From Leifsonia shinshuensis (GTDB lineage Bacteria > Actinomycetota > Actinomycetes > Actinomycetales > Microbacteriaceae), in assembly GCF_022606355.1 (NCBI RefSeq), contig NZ_JAHHZQ010000002.1, positions 434,001 to 498,000 of the forward strand: DNA of 64,000 nucleotides, given 5' to 3'. The position numbers and the translations under genes were made by a program. Positions 56,453-64,000 of the stretch are shown here, piece by piece. The stretch's first letter is position 1; each line of letters starts with the position of its first letter. Below the pieces are notes generated by a model, which ran no database searches, was not told the origin of the DNA, and worked only from the letters and a program-made list of their open reading frames with translations.

Positions 56453-56948
56453 CCTCGTTAAGGAGTTTTCCCCGGCTCCATCCACAGTCCTGTACGACCG
56501 TCGCAGAGGTTCGACCACAGGTCGAGAGGAGATTTTTACACACAGGTTGGGGAGAACTAAAAACCTGGTCAAAGCGAATTTCCCCGCAAATATTCATAGG
56601 TTCTCCACATCGATTCCCACATGTTCTGCACAGAGCCGACGGCGTTTCGCGCAGATTATCCCCATAGTTATCCACAGGCCGAGTTGTGGTGGGAGCTGGC
56701 CGGTTCATAGGGTGGAGCGACGTCGACGGAAGACCGCCGAGGATCGGCCCGAACCACCTCCAGCTGTGGTGCGGGACGTTGTCGGTGGCCGTCCGTAGTC
56801 TGCGATCGGACGCGCCTCAGAGCGGTCTCTCCGGCCTCCCGGAGTGACCGCAGTCGGCGCGCCCCCGCACCGCCGAGCCCGCGGCGGCGCAGGCTGGAGA
56901 CGGCGGCACCGTACGGTGCGCGCTGAGCAGCAGTAGTGAGGAGAGAAC
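56453..56948. other. rplI-dnaB spacer with DnaA-box cluster
   Basis: About 500 bases without a gene. It holds TTCTCCACA (56601), TTATCCCCA (56656) and a consensus TTATCCACA (56668-56676), with further partial boxes at 56478 (CATCCACA) and 56512 (GACCACAGG), and an AT-rich stretch at about 56534-56600. The right part, 56700-56940, is GC-rich and leads to the dnaB ribosome binding site GAGGAGAG. DnaA control of dnaB is an inference. Confidence 0.65.
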
Positions 56949-58322
56949 GTGTCGATCGCCCATATCGGTCTCGCAGACAGTCGCGAACCGGGCGAGGCCC
57001 GCTCCCCCGAGCGCACCCCTCCACACGACCTCCTGGCCGAGCAGAGCGCGCTCGGCGGCATGCTCCTGAGCAAGGACGCTGTCGCGGACGTCGTCGAAGT
57101 CGTTCGCGGCACCGACTTCTACATCCCCAAGCACGAGATCATCTACGACGCGATCCTCTCGCTGTACTCGCACGGCGAGCCGACCGACGTCATCACCGTC
57201 ACCGACGAGCTCACGAAACTCGGCGAGCTCTCCCGGGCGGGCGGCGCCGAGTACCTCCACACGCTCACCAGCCTCGTGCCCACGGCCGCCAACGCCGGCT
57301 ACTACGCCAACATCGTCACCGAGAAGGCTCTGCTGCGCCGCCTGGTGGAGGCCGGCACCCGCATCACGCAGATGGGCTACAAGGCGGAGGGCGAGGTCCT
57401 CGACCTCGTCAACAACGCCCAGGCCGAGATCTACTCCGTCACCGGCCACCAGGAGGTCGAGGACTACGTCCCGCTCACCGAGGCCGTCACGGTCGCCATC
57501 GACGAGATCGAGGCGGCCAAGCACAAGGACGGCTCGATGACCGGTGTCCCCACCGGCTTCGCCGAACTCGACGAGCTGACCAACGGCCTCCACCCGGGCC
57601 AGATGGTCATCGTCGCCGCGCGTCCGGCGCTCGGCAAGTCCACGCTCGCGCTCGACTTCGCGCGGGCGGCCGCCATCAAGCACGACATGCCCACCATCTT
57701 CTTCTCGCTCGAGATGGGGCGCAGCGAGATCGCGATGCGCCTGCTCTCCGCCGAGGCGACGGTCCCGCTGCAGCACATGCGCAAGGGAACCGTGGACAAC
57801 CGCGACTGGACGACCATCGCCTCCACCCGCGGGCGCATCAACGACGCTCCTCTGTACATCGACGACAGCCCGAACATGACGCTCGTGGAGATCCGAGCCA
57901 AGTGCCGACGCCTCAAGCAGCGCGTCGGCCTCAAGATGGTCGTCATCGACTACCTGCAGCTGATGACCAGCGGTAAGCGCGTCGAAAGCCGTCAGCAGGA
58001 GGTCAGCGAGTTCTCGCGTGCACTCAAGCTGCTCGCCAAGGAACTCCAGGTGCCCGTCATCGCCCTGTCGCAGCTGAACCGCGGACCTGAGCAGCGCGCT
58101 GACAAGCTTCCGGCGCTGAGCGATCTGCGCGAGTCCGGCTCGATCGAGCAGGACGCCGACATGGTCATCCTGCTGCACCGCGAGTCGGCCTACGAGAAGG
58201 ACAACCCGCGAGCGGGCGAGGCCGACCTGATCGTGGCGAAGCACCGCAACGGCCCCACGCGCACCGTGACCGTCGCCTTCCAGGGCATGTACTCGCGCTT
58301 CACGGATATGGCGCCGATCTGA
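56949..58322 (+). CDS. dnaB: Replicative DNA helicase DnaB
   Basis: A 457-residue hexameric helicase: N-terminal collar domain (LLAEQSALGGMLLSKDAV), linker, and RecA-type motor with Walker A ARPALGKSTLALD and Walker B VVIDYLQLM. No intein is present. GTG 56949 follows GAGGAGAG. Its loader DciA is at 33.5 kb. Confidence 0.97.
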   Translation: MSIAHIGLADSREPGEARSPERTPPHDLLAEQSALGGMLLSKDAVADVVEVVRGTDFYIPKHEIIYDAILSLYSHGEPTDVITVTDELTKLGELSRAGGAEYLHTLTSLVPTAANAGYYANIVTEKALLRRLVEAGTRITQMGYKAEGEVLDLVNNAQAEIYSVTGHQEVEDYVPLTEAVTVAIDEIEAAKHKDGSMTGVPTGFAELDELTNGLHPGQMVIVAARPALGKSTLALDFARAAAIKHDMPTIFFSLEMGRSEIAMRLLSAEATVPLQHMRKGTVDNRDWTTIASTRGRINDAPLYIDDSPNMTLVEIRAKCRRLKQRVGLKMVVIDYLQLMTSGKRVESRQQEVSEFSRALKLLAKELQVPVIALSQLNRGPEQRADKLPALSDLRESGSIEQDADMVILLHRESAYEKDNPRAGEADLIVAKHRNGPTRTVTVAFQGMYSRFTDMAPI

Positions 58323-58750
58323 TCGAGGCTGTGCTGGCCCCAGAACTGGGTAATCCGCATGGAAGCGCCGCGGCGGCCGGTGCTAGTGGCGTCGGATCGG
58401 ATGAAGCAACGAAAAGATGAAGCCTCGCGAGCGGCGCAGCCAGACCGTCCTGTTCAACCAATCAGCATCGTGACCTTGCTCGTGGTGTCGAACAACAACG
58501 AGTAGCACCATGCTGCAGAGCATCAAGACCGACGTTGCGTTTCGCGAGCTAAGTACCACGCCGTTGAGCGGAACGGCCGCCGCGTAGGACGGGAGCCGCC
58601 TCGCCGGGTCGAGCTCGTCGTGGATTCGGTTGTCGCGGACGGCGCCGAGGATGAACCGCATTGGGGGCCATGCCCTTCCTCGTAGCGGGTGCCTATCATG
58701 ACCGTGCAAGGGCGCCGGGGGCGCCTTCAGGCGATCAAGACGGAGGACCG
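58323..58750. other. 428-bp gap of lower GC
   Basis: A minus-strand frame from ATG 58661 to 58383 could encode a 92-residue protein with one hydrophobic segment (SVLMLCSMVLLVVV), but it has no ribosome binding site and no family I recognise. The stretch may be decayed DNA brought in with the glutaminase gene. Confidence 0.35.
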
Positions 58751-59800
58751 ATGGCCTACCTTGAACGACAGACTCCGCTGCCCGATTTCTCCACCGACGC
58801 CGTCCATTCGGACGAAGTACCCGAGCAGGAGAATGTGATCTCCACGGGCACGCTTCCCGAAGTCGAACGAGTCCACGCACTCATCGAAACCGCCCACGAA
58901 CGGTACCGTGGCCTCGACGACGGGAAGGTCGCCGACTACATCCCCTCACTCGGTGAAGCAGACCCGGCCCTCTTCGGCATCAGCGTGTGCAGTGTCGGGG
59001 GCCAAACGACGAGCGTCGGGGACGCTATCCACCCCTTCTCGATCCAATCGATCTCCAAGGTGTTCGTGTTCGCCCTGGTGTGTCACGAACTGGGGCATTC
59101 GGAGGTGTCGCGCCGCGTCGGCGTGAACAACACGGGCCTGCCGTTCAACTCGGTCATGGCTCTGGAACTCAGCGACGGCGACCCGAGGAATCCCCTCGTG
59201 AACGCTGGCGCGATCACGACGACGAGCCTGGCGCCCGGCTCGACAGCGCCAGAGAAGTGGGACTTCGTACAACGGGGACTCTCCCGCTTCGCCGGGCGAC
59301 GGCTTGAGATCGACGAAAAGGTCTACGCATCGGAGTCGGCCACCAACCAGCGCAATATGGCGATTGCCCGGCTCCTCCAAAGCTATGGGCGCATGCAATT
59401 CGATCCGCTTCAGGCGACCGACGTCTACACGAGACAGTGCTCACTCCTAGTGACCGCCGAGGACCTGGCGGTCATGGCTGCCACTCTTGCTGATGGAGGT
59501 GTCAACCCGATCACAAGGGAGAAGGTCATCGATGCATCCGTCTGCCGTGACACGCTCGCCGTGATGGCGACGAGCGGGCTCTACGAGTTCTCCGGGGACT
59601 GGCTATTCGAAGTGGGCATTCCGGCAAAGAGCGGTGTCTCGGGCGGAATCGTCACGGTCGCACCGGGTAAAGGGGGCCTAGGAACCTTCTCACCGCGGCT
59701 CGACCCCGCCGGCAACAGCGTGCGGGGGCAGCGGGCGGCCCGATTCCTCTCTCATTCGCTTGGGCTCGATATTTTCGCGTCGACCCCCGGTGGCGGCTGA
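58751..59800 (+). CDS. glsA: Glutaminase
   Basis: A 349-residue glutaminase of the beta-lactamase-like GlsA family, converting glutamine to glutamate and ammonia. The catalytic S-x-x-K is in FSIQSISKVF, with NAGAI and SGVSGG as further motifs. ATG 58751 follows GGAGG. The N-terminal 40 residues before the domain are an extension. Base use is less GC-rich than dnaB, so it may have been acquired. Confidence 0.93.
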   Translation: MAYLERQTPLPDFSTDAVHSDEVPEQENVISTGTLPEVERVHALIETAHERYRGLDDGKVADYIPSLGEADPALFGISVCSVGGQTTSVGDAIHPFSIQSISKVFVFALVCHELGHSEVSRRVGVNNTGLPFNSVMALELSDGDPRNPLVNAGAITTTSLAPGSTAPEKWDFVQRGLSRFAGRRLEIDEKVYASESATNQRNMAIARLLQSYGRMQFDPLQATDVYTRQCSLLVTAEDLAVMAATLADGGVNPITREKVIDASVCRDTLAVMATSGLYEFSGDWLFEVGIPAKSGVSGGIVTVAPGKGGLGTFSPRLDPAGNSVRGQRAARFLSHSLGLDIFASTPGGG

Positions 59801-59934
59801 CCCGTTGCTGCTCCACTGCCCAGGGGCACGCTAGTTGAGCTCTAGGCGACCTGGGTCCATCCCGGTGCGGCAATGACGGGCGTGAGGATGAACTGTGCGG
59901 CATACGCGCACGGTGAACCACGCAAGGAGTGTCA

Positions 59935-60081
59935 ATGTCCGACGATCGCAATGAGTCAGTGCACGAGTCGAGAGAGCCCGACGACGAGCAGCGCGAGGCC
60001 GGCTCGGAGGCAGGACATCCTGCGGAGAGCGTCAGCGACAAGGTGAAGTCGCTTCTGCCCGACGGCTGGTTGGACAGGTAA
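59935..60081 (+). CDS. 48-residue acidic protein of unknown function
   Basis: From ATG 59935 behind AAGGAG, five bases upstream. It is rich in Glu, Asp and Ser (MSDDRNESVHESREPDDEQR) and ends in VKSLLPDGWLDR, a short amphipathic stretch. A terminator follows. The clear ribosome binding site, stop and terminator support a real gene; the function is unknown. Confidence 0.65.
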   Translation: MSDDRNESVHESREPDDEQREAGSEAGHPAESVSDKVKSLLPDGWLDR

Positions 60082-60090
60082 AGCACACAC

Positions 60091-60126
60091 GAGAAGGCCC
60101 GTTCTCCGGAGAGCTCGGGCCTTCTC
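60091..60126. terminator. Two-way terminator hairpin
   Basis: An 11-bp stem GAGAAGGCCCG with CGGGCCTTCTC and a 14-base loop, between the convergent small acidic protein gene and the secreted protein gene; it can serve both. Confidence 0.75.
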
Positions 60127-60145
60127 GTTCGCGGTGCGACGACTC

Positions 60146-61699
60146 CTACCTACCCGTCGGGGCCGGCGCCGCGCTCGGCGAGGGAGCCGTGCTCGTGGTG
60201 TCGTCGGGGTTCAACACCTCTGTGTCGGGCGACAGATGGGGGAACTTCGCGAGCTTGTCGCTCTTGATCGCCCACTGCACATTCTTGCGGTCGTCGGGCA
60301 GTTCGACGTGCACGTTCGGCAGTCTGTAGGTGACGTTCTTGGCGCGGTCGAAGATCAGGACGTCTCCGTCCGCCACGATCAACGGCATCGACACCTGGAC
60401 CCAGCTCACTTCGCCGGGCTCCACATCCACCGGCATTTTCGCCTCGAAGGTCTTCTCCTCTTTCCACTGGAACTCGTACTTGTTCTTCACTGCGACACCG
60501 AACTTCTGGCCGAGGATCTTGGCGTCCGTCCGCACCGTGATCTCCAGACCGTATTTGTGCGACATCACGATCTTCTCCTCGATGACGACATCCGGCTTCC
60601 ACACGTGCTTGGTGTAGTTCGCGAAGGAGTACTTCAGCTTGTCGTCCAGTGGTTTGGTCGTCTGCTTCGCGTCGGTGAGGTTCACGGTGCAGTTCTGGCT
60701 GTCGATGGAGGTGCAGAAGCGGTTCACGAGGTCGGCTGCGCTCGCGGCGTTCGTGATCACGGTCATCTTCCGGTCGCCGACGACGAGTTCGGCGTCGTAC
60801 GTGCCTCGATCGCCGTTGACGGTGTCTTCTCGTGCGATCTTGCAGTCATAGGGAGTGATCTCGTCGCGGCGCAGTTCATCCAGCGGGACGCTGCCCTTGC
60901 CCGGCTGCTGGCTCGTGACGAAGCACGCCGCGTGGTGGTGGAAGATCGCGCCTCGCTCCGTCTGCGACCAGCCGACGACCCAGTAGTTCGTCGGCTTCCC
61001 GCCGTCGAGGATGCGATAGCTGAAGCGCGCTCGCGCGAGCGCACCGTTGGTGATGGTGGTGTCGCCCTCGCGCATCACGACGGCGAACTTCGTGCTCGCG
61101 TTCTCACCGAGCGTCGTGGACCCCGCTTGGGCGTAGGGAAGGTTGTTGAAGTCGTACTCGCCGTCCTTCAGCGATACGGCTCCGGTCGTGCGCAGCGTAC
61201 CGGATGCCTCGGCGAAGCGGTTCTGCGAGATGGTGAAGACGGCCCGGTTCTTGGCGTCGTGGCTGCTGCTGGGCGCCTGGCAGTTCCACTCCGTCGCGGC
61301 CTCCGCTCCAGCGGTACCGGGGCGTCCCTTGTAGATCGAGCAGGAGCTGTCCCACACTCCTCGGGTGTAGTACTGGATCGATGCCTTGACCCAGTAGCCC
61401 GTCGTGTGTCCCACCATGCCGAGTTGGTAGATCAGGGTGCGGGACATGGTCTCCGATTTGGGAGCGCTGAAGGTGAAGGCGGTCGCGCCCGATGCCGGCG
61501 CGGTGACGAGAGCGGAGGACGTGCCCCCTGCCGACCCGACGACCTGTCCATCCGACAGCGTTGTGCGGAAGAGGTTGAAGACGACCTGCGCTGAGACGCT
61601 GTCGTCGGCGACGGCGGGGCCGGCGGTTCCGGCGAAGCCGGCGAGGATCACGGCCGCGAGGGCCGCGGCGGCTGCGGCGATTTTGGCTGGCGTGGACAT
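60146..61699 (-). CDS. Secreted protein with aerolysin-like beta-rich C-terminal region
   Basis: A 517-residue protein with a signal peptide (residues 1-32, ending AVADD). The first 300 residues hold several cysteines (SSCSIYKG, WNCQAP, ACFVTS, YDCKIA, RFCTS, QNCTV) that may form disulfides. About residues 375-450 form long amphipathic strands (GLEITVRTDAKI, AVKNKYEFQWKEEKTF, then a Pro-Gly turn and SWVQVSMPLIV), a layout like the membrane-hairpin region of aerolysin/ETX-MTX2 toxins. The C-terminus is a Thr/Ser/Pro tail. Pore formation is inference from this pattern only. Confidence 0.6.
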   Translation of the reverse strand: MSTPAKIAAAAAALAAVILAGFAGTAGPAVADDSVSAQVVFNLFRTTLSDGQVVGSAGGTSSALVTAPASGATAFTFSAPKSETMSRTLIYQLGMVGHTTGYWVKASIQYYTRGVWDSSCSIYKGRPGTAGAEAATEWNCQAPSSSHDAKNRAVFTISQNRFAEASGTLRTTGAVSLKDGEYDFNNLPYAQAGSTTLGENASTKFAVVMREGDTTITNGALARARFSYRILDGGKPTNYWVVGWSQTERGAIFHHHAACFVTSQQPGKGSVPLDELRRDEITPYDCKIAREDTVNGDRGTYDAELVVGDRKMTVITNAASAADLVNRFCTSIDSQNCTVNLTDAKQTTKPLDDKLKYSFANYTKHVWKPDVVIEEKIVMSHKYGLEITVRTDAKILGQKFGVAVKNKYEFQWKEEKTFEAKMPVDVEPGEVSWVQVSMPLIVADGDVLIFDRAKNVTYRLPNVHVELPDDRKNVQWAIKSDKLAKFPHLSPDTEVLNPDDTTSTAPSPSAAPAPTGR

Positions 61700-61744
61700 T
61701 ATCGTGCTTTCTCTTAGATGAACCCGCGGGTGTGTGCGGGTGGC

Positions 61745-62461
61745 TCAGGAGCAGTGGGGATCTACTGCGTTGAAGGTGACGGTCCAGTCACGGGGGCGGT
61801 ACCCGCCGAGCTTCTGGTCGTCATCGGTCGACGGCGTGACGACCGCGGTCACCGACTTCGTCTCGAGGATGACGGTGTAGGGCGTTCCGGGATCGACCAT
61901 GACCGGCGTCCCGTCGCCGGCCCTGACGGTGTAGCGCACGTCGGCGCTGCCGCCGGTGATGAGGAGGGTGCCGTCGTGGCCAGGATCGCTGGAGGTGCAC
62001 GACGGCTGCGTTGCGGTCAGCGTTCCGACGGCCACCGACGGGCGGCAGTCGACGCCGGTCGCCGTCGCGCGCGTCGTCTGCTGTGCGTCGTTGCCTCCCC
62101 GGGAGGTTGTGATCGCGATCATCGTCGACGCCGTGCCGTCCACGGACTGCGTGAAGGTGGTCGTGCCCGGCTTCCCTGCTTTCGCGGCGGGGATCTCCGT
62201 GCCGATCGGCGAGGTGAGCAGGTCGAGGGAGCCAGGGCCGGTGAGGCCGTCGATGGCGGCCGGCGTCTCGCGGGAGTTCTCCAGTGTCCATGTCACCGTT
62301 GACGTCGTCCGGTCGGTGGCGGAACAGTCGACCGCGGCCGTGAGCGAGATCCCGTTGTCGGCGCTTCCGGACGCGCCGGTGGCCACGACGGCGACGCCGG
62401 CCCCGAGAGCGATGACCGCGACACCGATGCCGATGCCGATCCAGAGCTTCTTGGCGACCAT
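61745..62461 (-). CDS. Membrane-anchored extracellular protein of unknown function
   Basis: A 238-residue protein with an N-terminal membrane anchor (residues 6-30, WIGIGIGVAVIALGAGVAVV) and an external beta-rich part with five cysteines and Thr/Ser-rich strands, probably two Ig-like domains. It lies 45 bases upstream of the preceding entry in the same direction, so the two are likely one operon and may act together. Confidence 0.75.
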   Translation of the reverse strand: MVAKKLWIGIGIGVAVIALGAGVAVVATGASGSADNGISLTAAVDCSATDRTTSTVTWTLENSRETPAAIDGLTGPGSLDLLTSPIGTEIPAAKAGKPGTTTFTQSVDGTASTMIAITTSRGGNDAQQTTRATATGVDCRPSVAVGTLTATQPSCTSSDPGHDGTLLITGGSADVRYTVRAGDGTPVMVDPGTPYTVILETKSVTAVVTPSTDDDQKLGGYRPRDWTVTFNAVDPHCS

Positions 62462-62589
62462 GTGAGCTACCTCGCTGAAATGGAGAACGGGAATGGAACG
62501 CGGAATCTCGCGTCATCTCCACTCTGGGGTGGTGCCACAGTCGGCGACCATGGACTCAGGTCGCCACCGCGCAGACCTGGGTCGCGTCG

Positions 62590-63885
62590 CTACTTCTTCT
62601 GCGGCGCGAAGGGGATGTCGAGGGCGGCGGCGATCGAGGTGAAGATCCGGGTAGCGGGTGAGCTGCACTCCAGATCGGTGGGGTTGTCGGTGAGCGTGCG
62701 GGCCTCGCAGGCTCCGGACGGGATGTCGCTGTTCGTCATGGTGACGATGCTGACGTCGCCCGTCGTGCTGTAGAACATCGAGGTGTTGTAGCCGGGCAGC
62801 TCGCCCGCGTGCCCGACCCAGCCGTTCTCGCAGCCCCAGCCGAGGCCGTAGCCGCCGTTGCCCGGCCCGTTGAACTCGCGGAACGACGTGAGGCGCTCGA
62901 TTTGCTGCTCCGCAGGGAGCAGACCGGCGCCCGTCGCCTCGGCGCGGGCGAAGCGGAGCAGGTCGGGCGCTGAGGAGATCAGCTCGCCCGCCGTCCCGCC
63001 CCACGACGGGTTCCAGTCGGTGGTGTTCGCCGGGTGTTCGGGGGTGCCGTGGCCGCCCTGCAGGGTGAAGCCCTGCGGATGGGGCTCCGGGTAGGCTGCG
63101 GAGTCCGCCGGGTAGCTCGTCTGCGACATCGTCAGCGGGGTGAGGATGCGCTGGCTGAGGACGTCCTGATAGCTCTCGCCCGTGACGTCCTCGATGATCT
63201 TGCCGAGCATGATCGTGTTCGTGTTGGAGTAGTCGAAGGCGGTGCCGGGAACGAAGTCCTGCGGCTTCAGTGCGAGCCCGATCTTCATCAGCTCGTCCAG
63301 GCTCCACGCGCGGTACGACTCGGTGAAGTAGGTGTTCTGCCAGGCGTCGTCGCGGGTGTAGCTCGAGATCCCACTGGTCATGTCCGCCAGCATCCGGATC
63401 GTGACGTCATCGCCGTTCGTGACCCCCGGGATGTACTTCGACACCGGATCGTCGAGGCTGAGCTCGCCGTCGGCGGCGAGCTGAAGGATCAGTGTGGCGG
63501 TGAAGGTCTTCGTGACCGACCCCACGCGTTGGTACATGTCCGTGGTCATCGGGGCGCCGGTCGCGGGATCCGCGACACCGTACGCCTTGAGGAAGAGGCC
63601 GGCGGGCGATTGCACCGCGACGATCGCTCCCGGCGCCGCGGCCTGGGCGAATCCGGACCTGGCGGCTGTGTCGATCGCGGCGGTCAGCTCTGCGGACATC
63701 GCCGTGGTCGGCAGGTCCGAGGTCCGTGCGACCACGGCGGCCGGATCGCTGACGCAGGTGGATGCGATCACGGTCGCGTGGGTCTTCGGGGTGCTCGTCG
63801 CCGACTGCGGTTGCGCCGTGCAGCCGACGAGGGCGGCGAGGGCGACGGAGAGCACGAGCGCCTTCGCGAAACGGGGCGGGACCAC
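62590..63885 (-). CDS. Beta-lactamase/DD-peptidase-fold serine hydrolase, lipoprotein
   Basis: A 431-residue class C beta-lactamase-family protein. GTG 63885 follows GAAGGAG; the signal peptide ends in ALVGC, a lipobox. The catalytic S-x-x-K is in GSVTKTF, the tyrosine motif in FDYSNTN, and the third motif reads GHAGELPGY in place of KTG. It may be a D-alanyl-D-amino acid hydrolase or esterase; true beta-lactamase activity is not implied. It lies upstream of the two secreted proteins on the same strand. Confidence 0.92.
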   Translation of the reverse strand: MVPPRFAKALVLSVALAALVGCTAQPQSATSTPKTHATVIASTCVSDPAAVVARTSDLPTTAMSAELTAAIDTAARSGFAQAAAPGAIVAVQSPAGLFLKAYGVADPATGAPMTTDMYQRVGSVTKTFTATLILQLAADGELSLDDPVSKYIPGVTNGDDVTIRMLADMTSGISSYTRDDAWQNTYFTESYRAWSLDELMKIGLALKPQDFVPGTAFDYSNTNTIMLGKIIEDVTGESYQDVLSQRILTPLTMSQTSYPADSAAYPEPHPQGFTLQGGHGTPEHPANTTDWNPSWGGTAGELISSAPDLLRFARAEATGAGLLPAEQQIERLTSFREFNGPGNGGYGLGWGCENGWVGHAGELPGYNTSMFYSTTGDVSIVTMTNSDIPSGACEARTLTDNPTDLECSSPATRIFTSIAAALDIPFAPQKK

Positions 63886-64000
63886 GGCAGTCTCCTTCGG
63901 ACGGGTACACGGGATGCACCACACTCTCGCGTGGGTGGATCCCGCTCCGGAATGGACCTAGGCCCATGTCGGCGCAGCGACGCAGCCGGAACACTGGGGG

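Noticed and set aside
58383-58880. Minus-strand frame behind dnaB
   Set aside because: Its first half lies over the glutaminase start; the second half (from 58661) has one hydrophobic segment but no ribosome binding site or family.

Overview
The window is a piece of a high-GC actinobacterial chromosome centred on the replication origin. The order dnaA-dnaN-gnd-recF-dciA(DUF721)-gyrB-gyrA on one strand, rpmH-rnpA-yidD-yidC-jag-rsmG-parA-parB on the other, and an fhaA-fhaB-pstP-rodA-pbpA-pknA-pknB block nearby point to the Microbacteriaceae (Leifsonia-like); this assignment rests on gene order and protein character, not on a database search.

Region 1 (1-11,700) is an accessory island of visibly lower GC that stops next to the 3' end of a tRNA-Leu gene (11,921-12,004, minus strand). 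It starts with two PD-(D/E)XK nuclease-fold proteins around a two-gene operon behind an SOS-box-like palindrome, followed by a soluble Hanks-type Ser/Thr kinase translationally coupled to an unrecognised, probably barrel-like protein. From 4.5 to 8.8 kb lie small genes of unknown function, three of which (starts at 4,564, 7,335 and 8,326) carry the same 14-bp palindrome GCTGTAWCTACAGC just upstream. Two encoded proteins look like DNA-binding/ParS-type antitoxin-like proteins and one is a small XRE-type regulator. The right end holds two paralogous tyrosine-recombinase-fold proteins with imperfect active sites, the second translationally coupled to a DDE transposase-like protein.

Region 2 (12-31 kb) is conserved core: the FHA/phosphatase/RodA/PBP/kinase operon for cell-wall growth and signalling; a glutamine amidotransferase, a 52-residue membrane protein and a class E sortase in one operon; crgA, a rhomboid protease, cyclophilin, PspC, Nudix, an Nei-type DNA glycosylase, rhodanese and Lrp; tRNA-Ala and tRNA-Ile; DUF3566 and gyrA.

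Region 3 (31-47 kb) is the origin: gyrB, dciA, recF, gnd, dnaN, a DnaA-box-rich dnaN-dnaA spacer, dnaA, the rpmH-to-parB operon, four perfect 14-bp parS sites, a lipoprotein, ddl and a PLP aminotransferase. Further DnaA-box clusters lie about 14 kb to the left (23.1-23.25 kb) and 19 kb to the right (56.5-56.7 kb, in front of dnaB).

Region 4 (47-64 kb) carries trxA-trxB, murJ, a DUF6049 protein, pcnA, rpsF-ssb-rpsR-rplI, dnaB, a glutaminase, a 48-residue acidic protein and, at the end, a run of secreted proteins: one with an aerolysin-like beta-rich C-terminal part, one anchored protein of unknown function and a beta-lactamase-fold lipoprotein.
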